DNA from: Streptomyces sp. NBC_00568
GTDB lineage: Bacteria; Actinomycetota; Actinomycetes; Streptomycetales; Streptomycetaceae
Direction: 5' to 3'
DNA length: 64,000 bases
Assembly: GCF_026341855.1 (NCBI RefSeq)
Contig: NZ_JAPENW010000001.1
Location: forward strand, 5,261,001-5,325,000
The translations under genes were made by a program, and so were the position numbers. Each line of letters opens with the position of its first letter. Positions within the stretch are counted from its first letter, which is position 1. This document shows positions 17,334 to 26,058 of this stretch, piece by piece. The notes beneath the pieces are model-generated. The model was given only the letters and a program-made list of their open reading frames with translations, had not been told where the DNA came from and searched no databases.

Positions 17334-17357
17334 GTCACCGACGGAACCGTCGGTGAC
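17334..17357 (+). promoter_or_regulatory. Perfect 11-bp palindrome in the trpB leader
   Basis: GTCACCGACGG and CCGTCGGTGAC flank AA, about 80 bases before the trpB ATG. The symmetry and lack of a T-run fit an operator at least as well as a terminator, so trpBA may have its own control point within the trpC-M-B-A cluster. Confidence 0.5.
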
Positions 17358-17437
17358 CGCTGAGCGCGGGTGCGTCCGGCTTCCGTGACCCCTGTCCGAT
17401 CCCGTAACCGGGGCTGTCGCCCCTGCGAGGTATCCGC

Positions 17438-18730
17438 ATGCCCAGCGAGTTCTTCATTCCCGACCCCGAGGGTCAGATCCCCAGCGCCGAGGGCTACTTC
17501 GGCGCGTACGGCGGCAAGTTCATCCCGGAGGCGCTGGTCGCCGCCGTGGACGAGGTCGCCGTCGAGTACGACAAGGCGAAGGCGGACCCCGAGTTCGCCC
17601 GCGAGCTCGACGACCTGCTCGTCCACTACACCGGCCGCCCGAGCGCCCTCACCGAGGTGCCGCGCTTCGCCGAACACGCCGGTGGCGCGCGGATCTTCCT
17701 CAAGCGCGAGGACCTCAACCACACCGGCTCGCACAAGATCAACAACGTGCTCGGCCAGGCCCTGCTCACCCGGCGCATGGGCAAGACCCGCGTCATCGCG
17801 GAGACCGGCGCCGGCCAGCACGGTGTCGCCACGGCCACCGCCTGCGCGCTCTTCGGCCTCGAATGCACCATCTACATGGGCGAGATCGACACCCAGCGCC
17901 AGGCGCTCAACGTGGCCCGGATGCGGATGCTCGGCGCCGAGGTCATCGCCGTGAAGTCCGGCTCCCGCACCCTCAAGGACGCCATCAACGAGGCGTTCCG
18001 CGACTGGGTCGCCAACGTCGACCGCACCCACTACCTCTTCGGGACCGTCGCCGGCCCGCACCCCTTCCCCGCCATGGTCCGCGACTTCCACCGGGTCATC
18101 GGCGTCGAGGCCCGGCGGCAGATCCTGGAGCGCGCCGGCCGGCTGCCCGACGCGGCCGTCGCCTGTGTCGGCGGCGGCTCCAACGCCATCGGTCTCTTCC
18201 ACGCCTTCATCCCCGACAGCGGCGTACGCCTGATCGGCTGCGAGCCCGCCGGGCACGGCGTGGAGACCGGCGAGCACGCGGCGACCCTGACCGCCGGCGA
18301 GCCCGGCATCCTGCACGGGTCGCGGTCGTACGTCCTCCAGGACGACGAGGGCCAGATCACCGAGCCCTACTCGATCTCGGCCGGACTCGACTACCCCGGC
18401 ATCGGCCCCGAGCACTCCTACCTCAAGGACAGCGGCCGCGGCGAGTACCGCGCGGTCACCGACGACGCGGCGATGCAGGCCCTGCGGCTGCTCTCCCGCA
18501 CCGAGGGCATCATCCCGGCGATCGAGAGCGCCCACGCGCTCGCCGGGGCCCTGGAGGTCGGCAAGGAGCTGGGCAAGGACGGGCTGATCGTCGTCAACCT
18601 GTCCGGGCGCGGCGACAAGGACATGGACACGGCCGCCCGTTACTTCGGCCTGTACGAACAGGGCGCCGACGCGGTCGTCCCGGCGGACGCCGACAGCGAG
18701 AACGCCGAGATCGAGGGGGACGCCAAGTGA
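17438..18730 (+). CDS. trpB: Tryptophan synthase beta chain
   Basis: 430 residues. The PLP lysine is Lys100 in LNHTGSHKINN, with the ETGAGQHG indole-site block, the GGGSNAIG phosphate-binding loop and SGRGDKD near the end. It condenses indole and serine to tryptophan within the TrpA2B2 complex. A charged tail (DADSENAEIEGDAK) extends beyond the fold. Its stop overlaps the trpA GTG. Confidence 0.97.
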   Translation: MPSEFFIPDPEGQIPSAEGYFGAYGGKFIPEALVAAVDEVAVEYDKAKADPEFARELDDLLVHYTGRPSALTEVPRFAEHAGGARIFLKREDLNHTGSHKINNVLGQALLTRRMGKTRVIAETGAGQHGVATATACALFGLECTIYMGEIDTQRQALNVARMRMLGAEVIAVKSGSRTLKDAINEAFRDWVANVDRTHYLFGTVAGPHPFPAMVRDFHRVIGVEARRQILERAGRLPDAAVACVGGGSNAIGLFHAFIPDSGVRLIGCEPAGHGVETGEHAATLTAGEPGILHGSRSYVLQDDEGQITEPYSISAGLDYPGIGPEHSYLKDSGRGEYRAVTDDAAMQALRLLSRTEGIIPAIESAHALAGALEVGKELGKDGLIVVNLSGRGDKDMDTAARYFGLYEQGADAVVPADADSENAEIEGDAK

Positions 18731-19542
18731 GCGGCAACATCCAGCTGTTGAGCGACACCCTGGCCGCGGCGAAGGCGGAGGGGCGGTCCGCCCTCATCGC
18801 GTACCTGCCGGCCGGGTTCCCGACCGTCGACGGCGGTATCGCCGCCGTCAAGGCCGTCTTCGACGGCGGCGCCGACGTCGTCGAGGTCGGGTTGCCGCAC
18901 AGCGACCCGGTCCTCGACGGCCCCGTCATCCAGACCGCCGACGACATCGCCCTGCGCGGCGGCGTCAGGATCGCGGACGTGATGCGGACCGTCCGGGAGT
19001 CCTTCCGGGCCACCGGCAAGCCCGTGCTCGTGATGACGTACTGGAACCCGATCGACCGCTACGGCGTCGAGCGCTTCACCGCCGAGCTCGCCGAGGCGGG
19101 CGGCGCGGGCTGCATCCTGCCCGACCTGCCCGTCCAGGAGTCGGCGCTGTGGAGGGAGCACGCCGAGAAGCACGGCCTCGCGACCGTCTTCGTCGTCGCG
19201 CCCAGCAGCAAGGACGCCCGGCTCGCCGAGATCACCGCGGCGGGCAGCGGCTTCGTGTACGCGGCCTCGCTGATGGGGGTCACCGGCACCCGGGAGTCGG
19301 TCGGGGCCCAGGCCCAGGACCTGGTGGCGCGCACCAAGGCCACCACCGAGCTGCCCGTCTGCGTCGGCCTCGGTGTCTCCAGCGCCGCGCAGGCCGCCGA
19401 GGTGGCCGGCTTCGCCGACGGCGTGATCGTCGGTTCGGCGTTCGTGAAGCGGATGCTGGACGCGCCGGACGAGGCGGCCGGGCTCGAGGCCGTACGGGCG
19501 CTGGCGGGCGACCTCGCGAAGGGTGTGCGCAAGACGGCGTAA
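18727..19542 (+). CDS. trpA: Tryptophan synthase alpha chain
   Basis: 271 residues, (beta/alpha)8 barrel. The catalytic Glu lies in VVEVGLPHSDPVLDGPVIQ, and the catalytic Asp in ILPDLPVQE; MGVTGTR and GLGVSSAAQ are the phosphate-binding loops. It cleaves indole-3-glycerol phosphate and passes indole to TrpB. It starts at a GTG inside the trpB stop, giving tight coupling of the two subunits. Confidence 0.97.
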   Translation: MSGNIQLLSDTLAAAKAEGRSALIAYLPAGFPTVDGGIAAVKAVFDGGADVVEVGLPHSDPVLDGPVIQTADDIALRGGVRIADVMRTVRESFRATGKPVLVMTYWNPIDRYGVERFTAELAEAGGAGCILPDLPVQESALWREHAEKHGLATVFVVAPSSKDARLAEITAAGSGFVYAASLMGVTGTRESVGAQAQDLVARTKATTELPVCVGLGVSSAAQAAEVAGFADGVIVGSAFVKRMLDAPDEAAGLEAVRALAGDLAKGVRKTA

Positions 19543-19629
19543 CGCCACCGCGCGGATCCGCGCGTACGCCACCGCACGCATCCGTACGTAACGGACAATC
19601 CGCTCACTCGAACGAGTGGACCTTGGACC

Positions 19630-19652
19630 GGGGAGGCGCGCTGCGCCTCCCC
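19630..19652 (+). terminator. Hairpin terminator after trpA
   Basis: GGGGAGGCGC and GCGCCTCCCC pair perfectly (10 bp) around GCT and are followed by GGTTCGTT. It lies 88 bases after trpA and only 17 bases before the next start, so it overlaps that gene's leader. Confidence 0.75.
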
Positions 19653-19669
19653 GGTTCGTTCTGCCGGAT

Positions 19670-20446
19670 GTGAGCGAGAAGAACCGTGACGGTAAGCGCA
19701 ACGCCCGCGAGCGGCTGGCGGTCGAGCGAGAGAAGCAGAAGGCCGCGGACAAGCGCCGCCGCGCGCTGATCGTGGGGGCGTCGGTGGTCTGCGTCCTCGG
19801 TCTGGCCGCCGTGATCGGCGTGGTGGCCGCCAACGCAGGCAAGGACAAGAAGAGCGACACGTCGGGCCCGGTCGTGTCGCCCTCGGGCGCCACCGGCAAG
19901 GACAGTCTCGCGATCCCCGTCGGCAAGGAGGGCGCCAAGTCCACCCTCACGGTGTGGGAGGACTTCCGCTGTCCGGCCTGCCAGGCCTTCGAGGCGACCT
20001 ACCGCCCGACGATCCATGAGCTGGTCGACTCCGGCCAGCTGAAGGTCGAGTACCACCTCGTCACGCTGATCGACGGGAACATGGGGGGCAGCGGCTCCCG
20101 CAAGGCCGCCAACGCCGCGGCGTGCGCCCAGGACGCCGGGAAGTTCAGCGCGTACCACGACGTGCTGTACGAGAACCAGCCCAAGGAGACCGACGACGCC
20201 TTCGCCGACAACGCCAAGCTCATCGAGCTCGCCGGGAAGGTCGAGGGCCTGGACACCCCGGCCTTCCGCGCCTGCGTCAACGACGGCACCCACGACACCT
20301 GGGTCGAGAAGTCGAACGCGGCGTTCCAGAGCAGCGGCTTCTCGGGCACGCCGACCGTACTCCTGGGCGGCAAGAACATCTACGCGGACCAGTCGATGAC
20401 ACCCGCCAAGCTCAAGCAGATGGTGGAGGCGGCCAACAAGGGCTGA
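19670..20446 (+). CDS. Membrane-anchored DsbA/thioredoxin-fold protein
   Basis: 258 residues from GTG 19670. A basic, Lys/Arg/Glu-rich cytoplasmic segment (1-37) precedes one membrane helix (ALIVGASVVCVLGLAAVIGVVAA). An extracytoplasmic thioredoxin_4 domain follows with the redox motif FRCPACQAF and the cis-proline region SGTPTVLLGG. It probably makes or isomerises disulfides in exported proteins, as in other actinobacterial DsbA-like proteins. It sits between trpA and lgt, with a hairpin on each side. Confidence 0.9.
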   Translation: MSEKNRDGKRNARERLAVEREKQKAADKRRRALIVGASVVCVLGLAAVIGVVAANAGKDKKSDTSGPVVSPSGATGKDSLAIPVGKEGAKSTLTVWEDFRCPACQAFEATYRPTIHELVDSGQLKVEYHLVTLIDGNMGGSGSRKAANAAACAQDAGKFSAYHDVLYENQPKETDDAFADNAKLIELAGKVEGLDTPAFRACVNDGTHDTWVEKSNAAFQSSGFSGTPTVLLGGKNIYADQSMTPAKLKQMVEAANKG

Positions 20447-20462
20447 GCCGTCCCGCACGCCC

Positions 20463-20498
20463 CGGCGCCCCCCGCCTGTCCACAGGCCGGGGGCGCCG
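20463..20498 (+). terminator. Hairpin terminator after the DsbA-like gene
   Basis: CGGCGCCCCCCGCCTG and CAGGCCGGGGGCGCCG pair over 16 bp with one mismatch around TCCA, 17 bases after the stop. Confidence 0.8.
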
Positions 20499-20566
20499 CA
20501 CGTTATGGACCCGTTGCGGGGCTGCCCACCGTCGGTGGCGTCCGGCACGGTAGCGTCGACCTTGCC

Positions 20567-21682
20567 ATGGAACTTGCCTACATTCCCAGCCCGTCGCACG
20601 GTGTGCTGCACCTCGGCCCCATTCCGCTGCGCGGCTACGCGTTCTGCATCATCATCGGCGTCTTCGTAGCCGTCTGGCTCGGCAACAAGCGCTGGATCGC
20701 CCGGGGAGGGCGGACCGGCACAGTGGCCGACATCGCGGTCTGGGCCGTGCCCTTCGGCCTCGTCGGCGGCCGGCTCTACCACGTGATCACGGACTACCAG
20801 CTGTACTTCAGCGAGGGCCGTGACTGGGTGGACGCCTTCAAGATCTGGGAGGGCGGGCTCGGCATCTGGGGCGCGATCGCCCTCGGCGCGCTGGGCGCGT
20901 GGATCGGGTGCCGCCGCCGGGGCATCCCGCTGCCCGCGTGGGCCGACGCCCTCGCGCCCGGTATCGCGTTCGCCCAGGCGATCGGGCGCTGGGGCAACTG
21001 GTTCAACCAGGAGCTCTACGGCAAGGCCACGGACGTTCCGTGGGCGCTGCACATCACGTCCTCCACGGACGGGCGCGTCCCCGGCTACTACCACCCGACG
21101 TTCCTGTACGAGTCCCTGTGGTGCGTCGGCGTCGGATTCCTGGTCATCTGGGCCGACCGCCGCTTCAAGCTCGGCCACGGGCGGGCGTTCGCGCTGTACG
21201 TCGCCGCGTACTGCGTCGGCCGGGGCTGGATCGAGTACATGCGCGTCGACGACGCCCACCACATCCTGGGCCTGCGTCTCAACGACTGGACCGCGATGGT
21301 GGTCTTCCTCCTGGCGGTGCTGTATTTCGTGCTCTCGGCCCGGCTGCGTCCGGGGCGCGAGGAGATCGTGGAGCCCAGAGCCGGCGCGGACGCTCCCGCC
21401 GAGGACGGCGAGACGGCTTCCGACGACGCCGAAGGCAAGACCGAAGGCAAGACCGAAGGCAAGGACAAGGCCAAGGACGGCGACAAGAGCACCGGCGAGG
21501 ACGAGGCCGACGGCGACTCCGTCGGCCTCGACAAGCCGGCCGTCACCGAATCCGTGACGTCCAGCGACTCCGCCGAGCCCGCCGGCTCAGCGTCCGGGAC
21601 GGATGCCGAGACGGAGCCCGACACGGAACCGGACGCGGAGCCGGTCTCGCGGGACGAGGCCGGGTCGGCCAAGAAGGCCTGA
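20567..21682 (+). CDS. lgt: Prolipoprotein diacylglyceryl transferase
   Basis: 371 residues. Seven-helix membrane enzyme that attaches diacylglycerol to the lipobox cysteine of prolipoproteins. Lgt signatures are visible: IPLRGYAFCIIIGV, GGRLYHVITDYQLYF, GGLGIWGAIALG, IAFAQAIGRWGNWFNQELYG (the phosphatidylglycerol-binding Arg-rich block) and YVAAYCVGRGWIEYMRVD. About 105 C-terminal residues are an acidic Glu/Asp/Lys tail with (EGKT) repeats, typical in Streptomyces and probably disordered in the cytoplasm. Confidence 0.96.
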   Translation: MELAYIPSPSHGVLHLGPIPLRGYAFCIIIGVFVAVWLGNKRWIARGGRTGTVADIAVWAVPFGLVGGRLYHVITDYQLYFSEGRDWVDAFKIWEGGLGIWGAIALGALGAWIGCRRRGIPLPAWADALAPGIAFAQAIGRWGNWFNQELYGKATDVPWALHITSSTDGRVPGYYHPTFLYESLWCVGVGFLVIWADRRFKLGHGRAFALYVAAYCVGRGWIEYMRVDDAHHILGLRLNDWTAMVVFLLAVLYFVLSARLRPGREEIVEPRAGADAPAEDGETASDDAEGKTEGKTEGKDKAKDGDKSTGEDEADGDSVGLDKPAVTESVTSSDSAEPAGSASGTDAETEPDTEPDAEPVSRDEAGSAKKA

Positions 21683-21698
21683 GTTCTCCCCGTACGCC

Positions 21699-21736
21699 GA
21701 AGGGGGCGCCGCGTTCCAGGACGCGGCGCCCCCTTC
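21699..21736. terminator. Bidirectional terminator between lgt and the lyase operon
   Basis: GAAGGGGGCGCCGCGT and ACGCGGCGCCCCCTTC are perfectly complementary (16 bp) around TCCAGG. It lies 17 bases after lgt and 32 bases from the end of the convergent minus-strand operon, so it probably serves both. Confidence 0.9.
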
Positions 21737-21768
21737 GCTCTGCCCGAGGCCGGGTGCTCTGCTCCGCC

Positions 21769-22608
21769 TCAGGCCAGGCGCTGCGCGAGGGCGAGGGTGC
21801 GGCGGGCGCCCGTGACCACCGCCGCGTCGATGAAACGGCCGTCCGGCAGGGCCTGGGCGCCCGGATCGGTGGCGGCCGCTTTGATGACGGCCTCGGCCGA
21901 GTCCACCTCGGCCGGGGTGGGGAGGTAGGCCCGCTCGATGATGGGCAGCTGGCGGGGGTGGATGGCCGTGCGTCCGAGGAAGCCGAGGGCGCGGCCGTGC
22001 GCGCAGGACGCGGCCAGACCCTCCACGTCGCGGATGTCGGGGTAGACCGACTGGACCGGCGGGGGCAGCCCCGCCGCCCGGGCGGCCACGATCAACCGCG
22101 CCCGGGACCAGTCGAGCCCGGCTTCGTCCCGGACACCGAGATCGGCCCGCAGGTCCGTCTCGCCGAGCGCGATACCGCGCAGGGCGCCATGGGCCGACGC
22201 GATGGCGAAGGCCTGCTCCACGCCCAGAGCCGACTCCAGCAGGGCGTAGAGCGGGATCGCGCCGCCCTCCGCGGGGGTCGCGCTCTCCGCCACCCGTACG
22301 ACGTCGGAGCGCGAGGTCACCTTCGGCAGCCGCAGGCCGGACAGGCCGGGGAGCGGCGAGAGCGTCTTCAGATCGGCGTCGGCGAAGGGGCCGTCGAGGG
22401 CGTTGACCCGGACGTGCACCGGGACGGGCGGCGGTTCGGCGAGGAGCTCTGCGGTGGCGGCGAGGGCGTAGTCCTTGCGGTCCGGGGCGACCGCGTCCTC
22501 CAGGTCGACGAGGACCACGTCCGCACCGGAGGCGAGGGCCTTGGCCACCACCTCGGGACGGTCGCCGGGCACGTACAGCCAGGTGAGGGGCAGGAGTTCC
22601 CCGGTCAC
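21769..22608 (-). CDS. HpcH/HpaI (CitE-like) CoA-ester lyase
   Basis: 279 residues from a GTG overlapping the upstream stop. CitE-like signatures: LTWLYVPGDRPEVVAKAL, DVVLVDLEDAVAPDRKD (Asp/Glu for Mg), HVRVNALDG, LRLPKVTS, LLESALGVEQAFAIA (metal-binding Glu), and GIHPRQL-like GRTAIHPRQLPII. The family cleaves malyl-CoA, citramalyl-CoA or similar esters. It is the last gene of the seven-gene minus-strand operon. Pairing with a family III CoA-transferase suggests activation then cleavage of a dicarboxylic or hydroxy acid; the actual substrate is unknown. Confidence 0.88.
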   Translation of the reverse strand: MTGELLPLTWLYVPGDRPEVVAKALASGADVVLVDLEDAVAPDRKDYALAATAELLAEPPPVPVHVRVNALDGPFADADLKTLSPLPGLSGLRLPKVTSRSDVVRVAESATPAEGGAIPLYALLESALGVEQAFAIASAHGALRGIALGETDLRADLGVRDEAGLDWSRARLIVAARAAGLPPPVQSVYPDIRDVEGLAASCAHGRALGFLGRTAIHPRQLPIIERAYLPTPAEVDSAEAVIKAAATDPGAQALPDGRFIDAAVVTGARRTLALAQRLA

Positions 22609-23807
22609 AGCGCGCCCTCCGCTCTCAGTGCCTCGATCTCGGGCCCCGTCAGGCCGAGTTCGGTGAGCACGGCGTCGGTGTCCGCGCCGTGCGGGCGGCC
22701 CGCCCAGTGGATCGCACCGGGCGTGGCGGAGAGCCGGAAGAGGACGTTCTGCATGCGCAGCGGGCCCAGTTCGGGGTCGTCGACGGTGGTGACCGTGTCC
22801 AGGGCCTGGTACTGCGGGTCGGTCATGACGTCCCGGACGTCCTGGATGGGGGCGATCGCCGCCTCCGCCTCCTCGAAGGCGGCGAGGACCTCGTCCTGCT
22901 TGCGGCAGGCGATCCACGCGCCGACCGCTCCGTCCAGGACGTCGGCGTGGCGTGCCCGGTCCGCGCCGGTCGCGAACCACGGCTCGTCGATCACGTCCGG
23001 GCGGCCCACCAGCCGCATCACCCGCTCGGCGATCGACTGCGCCGATGTGGAGACGGCGACCCAGGAACCGTCCGCCGTGCGGTAGGTGTTGCGGGGCGCG
23101 TTGTTCGCCGAGCGGTTGCCGGTGCGGGGCTGGACGTGGCCCAGCTGGTCGTACCAGATCGGCTGCGGGCCGAGCACGGTCAGGATCGGCTCGATGATCG
23201 CCATGTCGATCACCTGGCCCTCGCCGGTGCGGTCGCGCGCGGTCAGCGCGGTCAGCACGGCGTACGCCGTCGCCAGTCCGGCGATCGAGTCGGCCAGGCC
23301 GAACGGGGGGAGGGTCGGCGGTGCGTCCGGTTCGCCGGTGATCGCCGCGAAGCCGCTCATCGCCTCCGCGAGCGTGCCGAAGCCGGGGCGGTGCGCGTAG
23401 GGGCCGAACTGGCCGAAGCCGGTGACCCGGGCGAGGACCAGACGGGGGTTCGCCGCGGACAGTTCCTCCCAGCCCAGGTCCCACTTCTCCAGGGTGCCCG
23501 GCCGGAAGTTCTCGATGATCACGTCGGCGTCGGCGGCGAGCCGGAGCAGTGTCTCGCGTCCGCCGCGCTTCGACAGGTCGAGCGTGATCGTGCGCTTGTT
23601 GCGCCCGAGGAGCTTCCACCACAGGCCGACGCCGTCCTTCGAGGGACCGTGTCCGCGGGACGGGTCCGGTTGAGCGGGGTGCTCGATCTTGACGACCTCC
23701 GCGCCGAAGTCGCCGAGCATGGTGGCGGCGAGCGGCCCCGCGAACAGGGTCGCGAGGTCGAGGACGCGCAGGCCGCTGAGGGGGCCGCCCTCCGGGTGCC
23801 CGTTCAT
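22605..23807 (-). CDS. CaiB/BaiF family III CoA-transferase
   Basis: 400 residues from the ATG at 23807 (MNGHPEGGPLSGLRVLDLATLFAGPLAATMLGDFGAEVVKIEHP). This N-terminus and LWWKLLGRNKRTITLDLSKRGGRE are diagnostic. The catalytic Asp of the family should be in the FGTLAEAMSG / GFGT region followed by PPTLPPFGLADSIAGL. It moves CoA between organic acids. The stop/start overlap with both neighbours (4 bases) indicates translational coupling with ribokinase and lyase. Confidence 0.88.
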   Translation of the reverse strand: MNGHPEGGPLSGLRVLDLATLFAGPLAATMLGDFGAEVVKIEHPAQPDPSRGHGPSKDGVGLWWKLLGRNKRTITLDLSKRGGRETLLRLAADADVIIENFRPGTLEKWDLGWEELSAANPRLVLARVTGFGQFGPYAHRPGFGTLAEAMSGFAAITGEPDAPPTLPPFGLADSIAGLATAYAVLTALTARDRTGEGQVIDMAIIEPILTVLGPQPIWYDQLGHVQPRTGNRSANNAPRNTYRTADGSWVAVSTSAQSIAERVMRLVGRPDVIDEPWFATGADRARHADVLDGAVGAWIACRKQDEVLAAFEEAEAAIAPIQDVRDVMTDPQYQALDTVTTVDDPELGPLRMQNVLFRLSATPGAIHWAGRPHGADTDAVLTELGLTGPEIEALRAEGAL

Positions 23808-24697
23808 GAGCCGGCCTGGGCGTCGAGCTCGGAGCGGTACGGCATCGAGGACGTCGCCCCGGGCCGCTGCACCGACATCGCGGCCGCCGCCGACGCCCAC
23901 GCCAGCGCCTCCGTCATCTCCCGGCCTTCGGCGAGCGCCACCGCGAGGGTGCCGACGAAGGTGTCGCCCGCCCCGGTGGAGTCGACGGCGGTCACCTTGG
24001 GCGCGGGCACGGCGACGGGTTCGGCGCCCCGGGCCGCGTACAGGCTGCCCTCGGCGCCCAGGGTGACGACGACCTCCGGGACCTGTTCGAGCAGCGCGGC
24101 GGCCGCTCCGCGCGGGTCGGTGAAGCCGGTGAGTGCGGCGGCCTCGTGCTGGTTGGGCACCAACAGGTCGGTGGCGGCCAGTAGTTGAGGTGGCAGGAAC
24201 TGTGCGGGCGCCGGGGTGAGGATCGTCCGGACGCCGTGCCGGCGCGCGGCCTCCGCTCCGGCGAGCACGGCTTCCAGCGGGATCTCGAGCTGGAGGAGCA
24301 GCGCGTCGGCGCTGGCGATGAGGCCCTCGTCGCCGGGGGCGAGGGAGGTGACGGTGCCGTTGGCGCCGGGGATGACGACGATCGCGTTGCCGCCCTCGTC
24401 GTCCACCACGATGTGCGCGGTGCCGGACGGGCCCTCGGTGGTGCGCAGATGGTCGGTGTTCACGCCGAAGTGCTCCAGTGTGGAGCGGAGTTGGCTGCCG
24501 AAGGAGTCGGCGCCCACCGCGCCGACCAGGGAGACGTCGGCGCCCGCGTGCGCCGCGGCCACCGCCTGGTTGGCGCCCTTGCCGCCGGGGATCGTACGGA
24601 ACTCCCGGCCCGTCACGGTCTCTCCGCGCTGCGGGGCTTTGGCGACATACGCGACGAGGTCCATGTTCGTGCTGCCGAGCACGGCGATATGGGTCAT
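23804..24697 (-). CDS. rbsK: Ribokinase
   Basis: 297 residues, PfkB family. Ribokinase features: the N-terminal GSTNMDLV, the ribose-binding GGKGANQAVAAAHAGADVSLVGAVGADSFG, VVIPGANG, LVPNQHEA, VVTLGAEG and the catalytic DSTGAGDTFVGTLAV with the Asp base. It phosphorylates ribose (or a related sugar). Lying directly after four ADP-ribosylglycohydrolase-family genes, it may trap ribose released from ADP-ribose-type or nucleoside substrates (inference). Confidence 0.92.
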   Translation of the reverse strand: MTHIAVLGSTNMDLVAYVAKAPQRGETVTGREFRTIPGGKGANQAVAAAHAGADVSLVGAVGADSFGSQLRSTLEHFGVNTDHLRTTEGPSGTAHIVVDDEGGNAIVVIPGANGTVTSLAPGDEGLIASADALLLQLEIPLEAVLAGAEAARRHGVRTILTPAPAQFLPPQLLAATDLLVPNQHEAAALTGFTDPRGAAAALLEQVPEVVVTLGAEGSLYAARGAEPVAVPAPKVTAVDSTGAGDTFVGTLAVALAEGREMTEALAWASAAAAMSVQRPGATSSMPYRSELDAQAGS

Positions 24698-26058
24698 GGG
24701 CGAACGGTCTCCCGGTGTGTGAGGTGGGCGAGGGCGTCGAAGCCGATGCCGTCGAAGTCGGTGACGGAGGTGGCGAGCCGGTTCTTGAGAGGGCTCGTCC
24801 AGTGGTCGGGCAGGGCGGCGGGGTCGCCCGCGAGCAGGCCCGCGACGCTCCCGGCCGTCGCGCCGTTCGAGTCGGTGTCCAGACCGCCGGACACCGCGCG
24901 GCAGACCGAGCCGCCGAAGTCGCCGTCCGCGTGGGTGAGGGCGGCGGCGATCAGCGCGGTGTTGGGGACGGCGTGGACCCAGTGGCAGTCGCGGTGGGTG
25001 GCGTGCAGTTCGTCGACGACGGTGTCGAAGTCCGCTGTCGTACGGGCGAGCTGGACGGCGTGGCGGACCGCTCGGGCGAGCCGGGAGCCGGGCGGGACGA
25101 CGGTCAGCCCGGTCCGCAGACAGGCGTGGACGTCACTCGCCCCGGTGGCCGCCTCGGCGATGACGGCGGCCGCGAACATCGCCGCGTAGACGCCGTTGGC
25201 CGTGTGGGTCAGGGCGGCGTCGCGGTACGCCTGTTCGGCGGCCCCGGCCGGGTCACCGGGGTTGGTCCAGCCGTGCACGTCCGCGCGGATCAGGGCGCCG
25301 ATCCATTCGCGGAACGGGTTGTGACGGCGGGCGGTCTCCGGGGGTTCGACACCGCTGAGGAGATTGCGGTAGGCGACGCGCTCCGCGGTGAAGGTGCGGC
25401 CGGCGGGGAGTTCGTCCAGCCAGAGGCGGGCCACGTCCGCGGTGGTGAAGTCCCTGCCGTGGCGCTGGAGCAACAGGAGGTTCAGGAGAGGGTAGTTGAG
25501 GTCGTCGTCCTCCGGCATGCCGTCGATGTTCTCGGCCAGGGAGGTGGGGGCGGAGCGCCGGTTCCAGGGATGGGCGTCCAGGAGGTCCTGGGGTACGCCC
25601 CGCGCGGTGAACCAGGTGCGGAGGGGCCAGTTGCCCGAGGCCCGGGCGAGTGCCCGGATGCCGTGGAGGGGGAGCTTCTCCACGGGTTTGCCCAGCAGGC
25701 AGCCGACGGCCCGGCCGAGCCAGGCCGCTTCCAGGCGGGCCCGGTCGGGAGCGGGCACGGGCGCGTACCGCGGGGGCGGCCAGCTGGGGCAGGCGGCCTT
25801 GATCAGGGCCAGATCCGTCGGCTCGTCGTCCGCCAACCGGCGTGGCAGGGCGGCGAGTTCGTCGAGGAGGTCGGCCGCGAGGCGGCGCAGGGACGGCGAG
25901 GCCGGGGTCGTCGACGCGCCCGCGCGGAGCGGGGCCTGCCGACCGCCCGCCGCGCGCCAGCGGGCGGCGACGGGGGCCGGCTCGCGGCCGTCCTGGACGG
26001 CCTGGTGGAGTTCGTGGCCGAGGAGGTCCTCGGGCTGGACCCAGGTCAGTCGGAGCAC
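24694..26058 (-). CDS. ADP-ribosylglycohydrolase family protein 4
   Basis: 454 residues from GTG 26058, overlapping the upstream gene by 13 bases. The ARH fold signatures are LEAAWLGRAVGCLLGKPVEKLP, the metal-binding PEDDDLNYPLLNLLLL and SGGLDTDSNGATAGSVAGLL near the C-terminus, so both di-metal-binding blocks are kept. An extra N-terminal region of about 100 residues precedes the catalytic domain. The family removes ADP-ribose from arginine or other acceptors, or hydrolyses related N-/O-glycosides; the substrate here is unknown. A longer upstream frame was rejected because it lies wholly inside the preceding gene. Confidence 0.85.
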   Translation of the reverse strand: MLRLTWVQPEDLLGHELHQAVQDGREPAPVAARWRAAGGRQAPLRAGASTTPASPSLRRLAADLLDELAALPRRLADDEPTDLALIKAACPSWPPPRYAPVPAPDRARLEAAWLGRAVGCLLGKPVEKLPLHGIRALARASGNWPLRTWFTARGVPQDLLDAHPWNRRSAPTSLAENIDGMPEDDDLNYPLLNLLLLQRHGRDFTTADVARLWLDELPAGRTFTAERVAYRNLLSGVEPPETARRHNPFREWIGALIRADVHGWTNPGDPAGAAEQAYRDAALTHTANGVYAAMFAAAVIAEAATGASDVHACLRTGLTVVPPGSRLARAVRHAVQLARTTADFDTVVDELHATHRDCHWVHAVPNTALIAAALTHADGDFGGSVCRAVSGGLDTDSNGATAGSVAGLLAGDPAALPDHWTSPLKNRLATSVTDFDGIGFDALAHLTHRETVRP

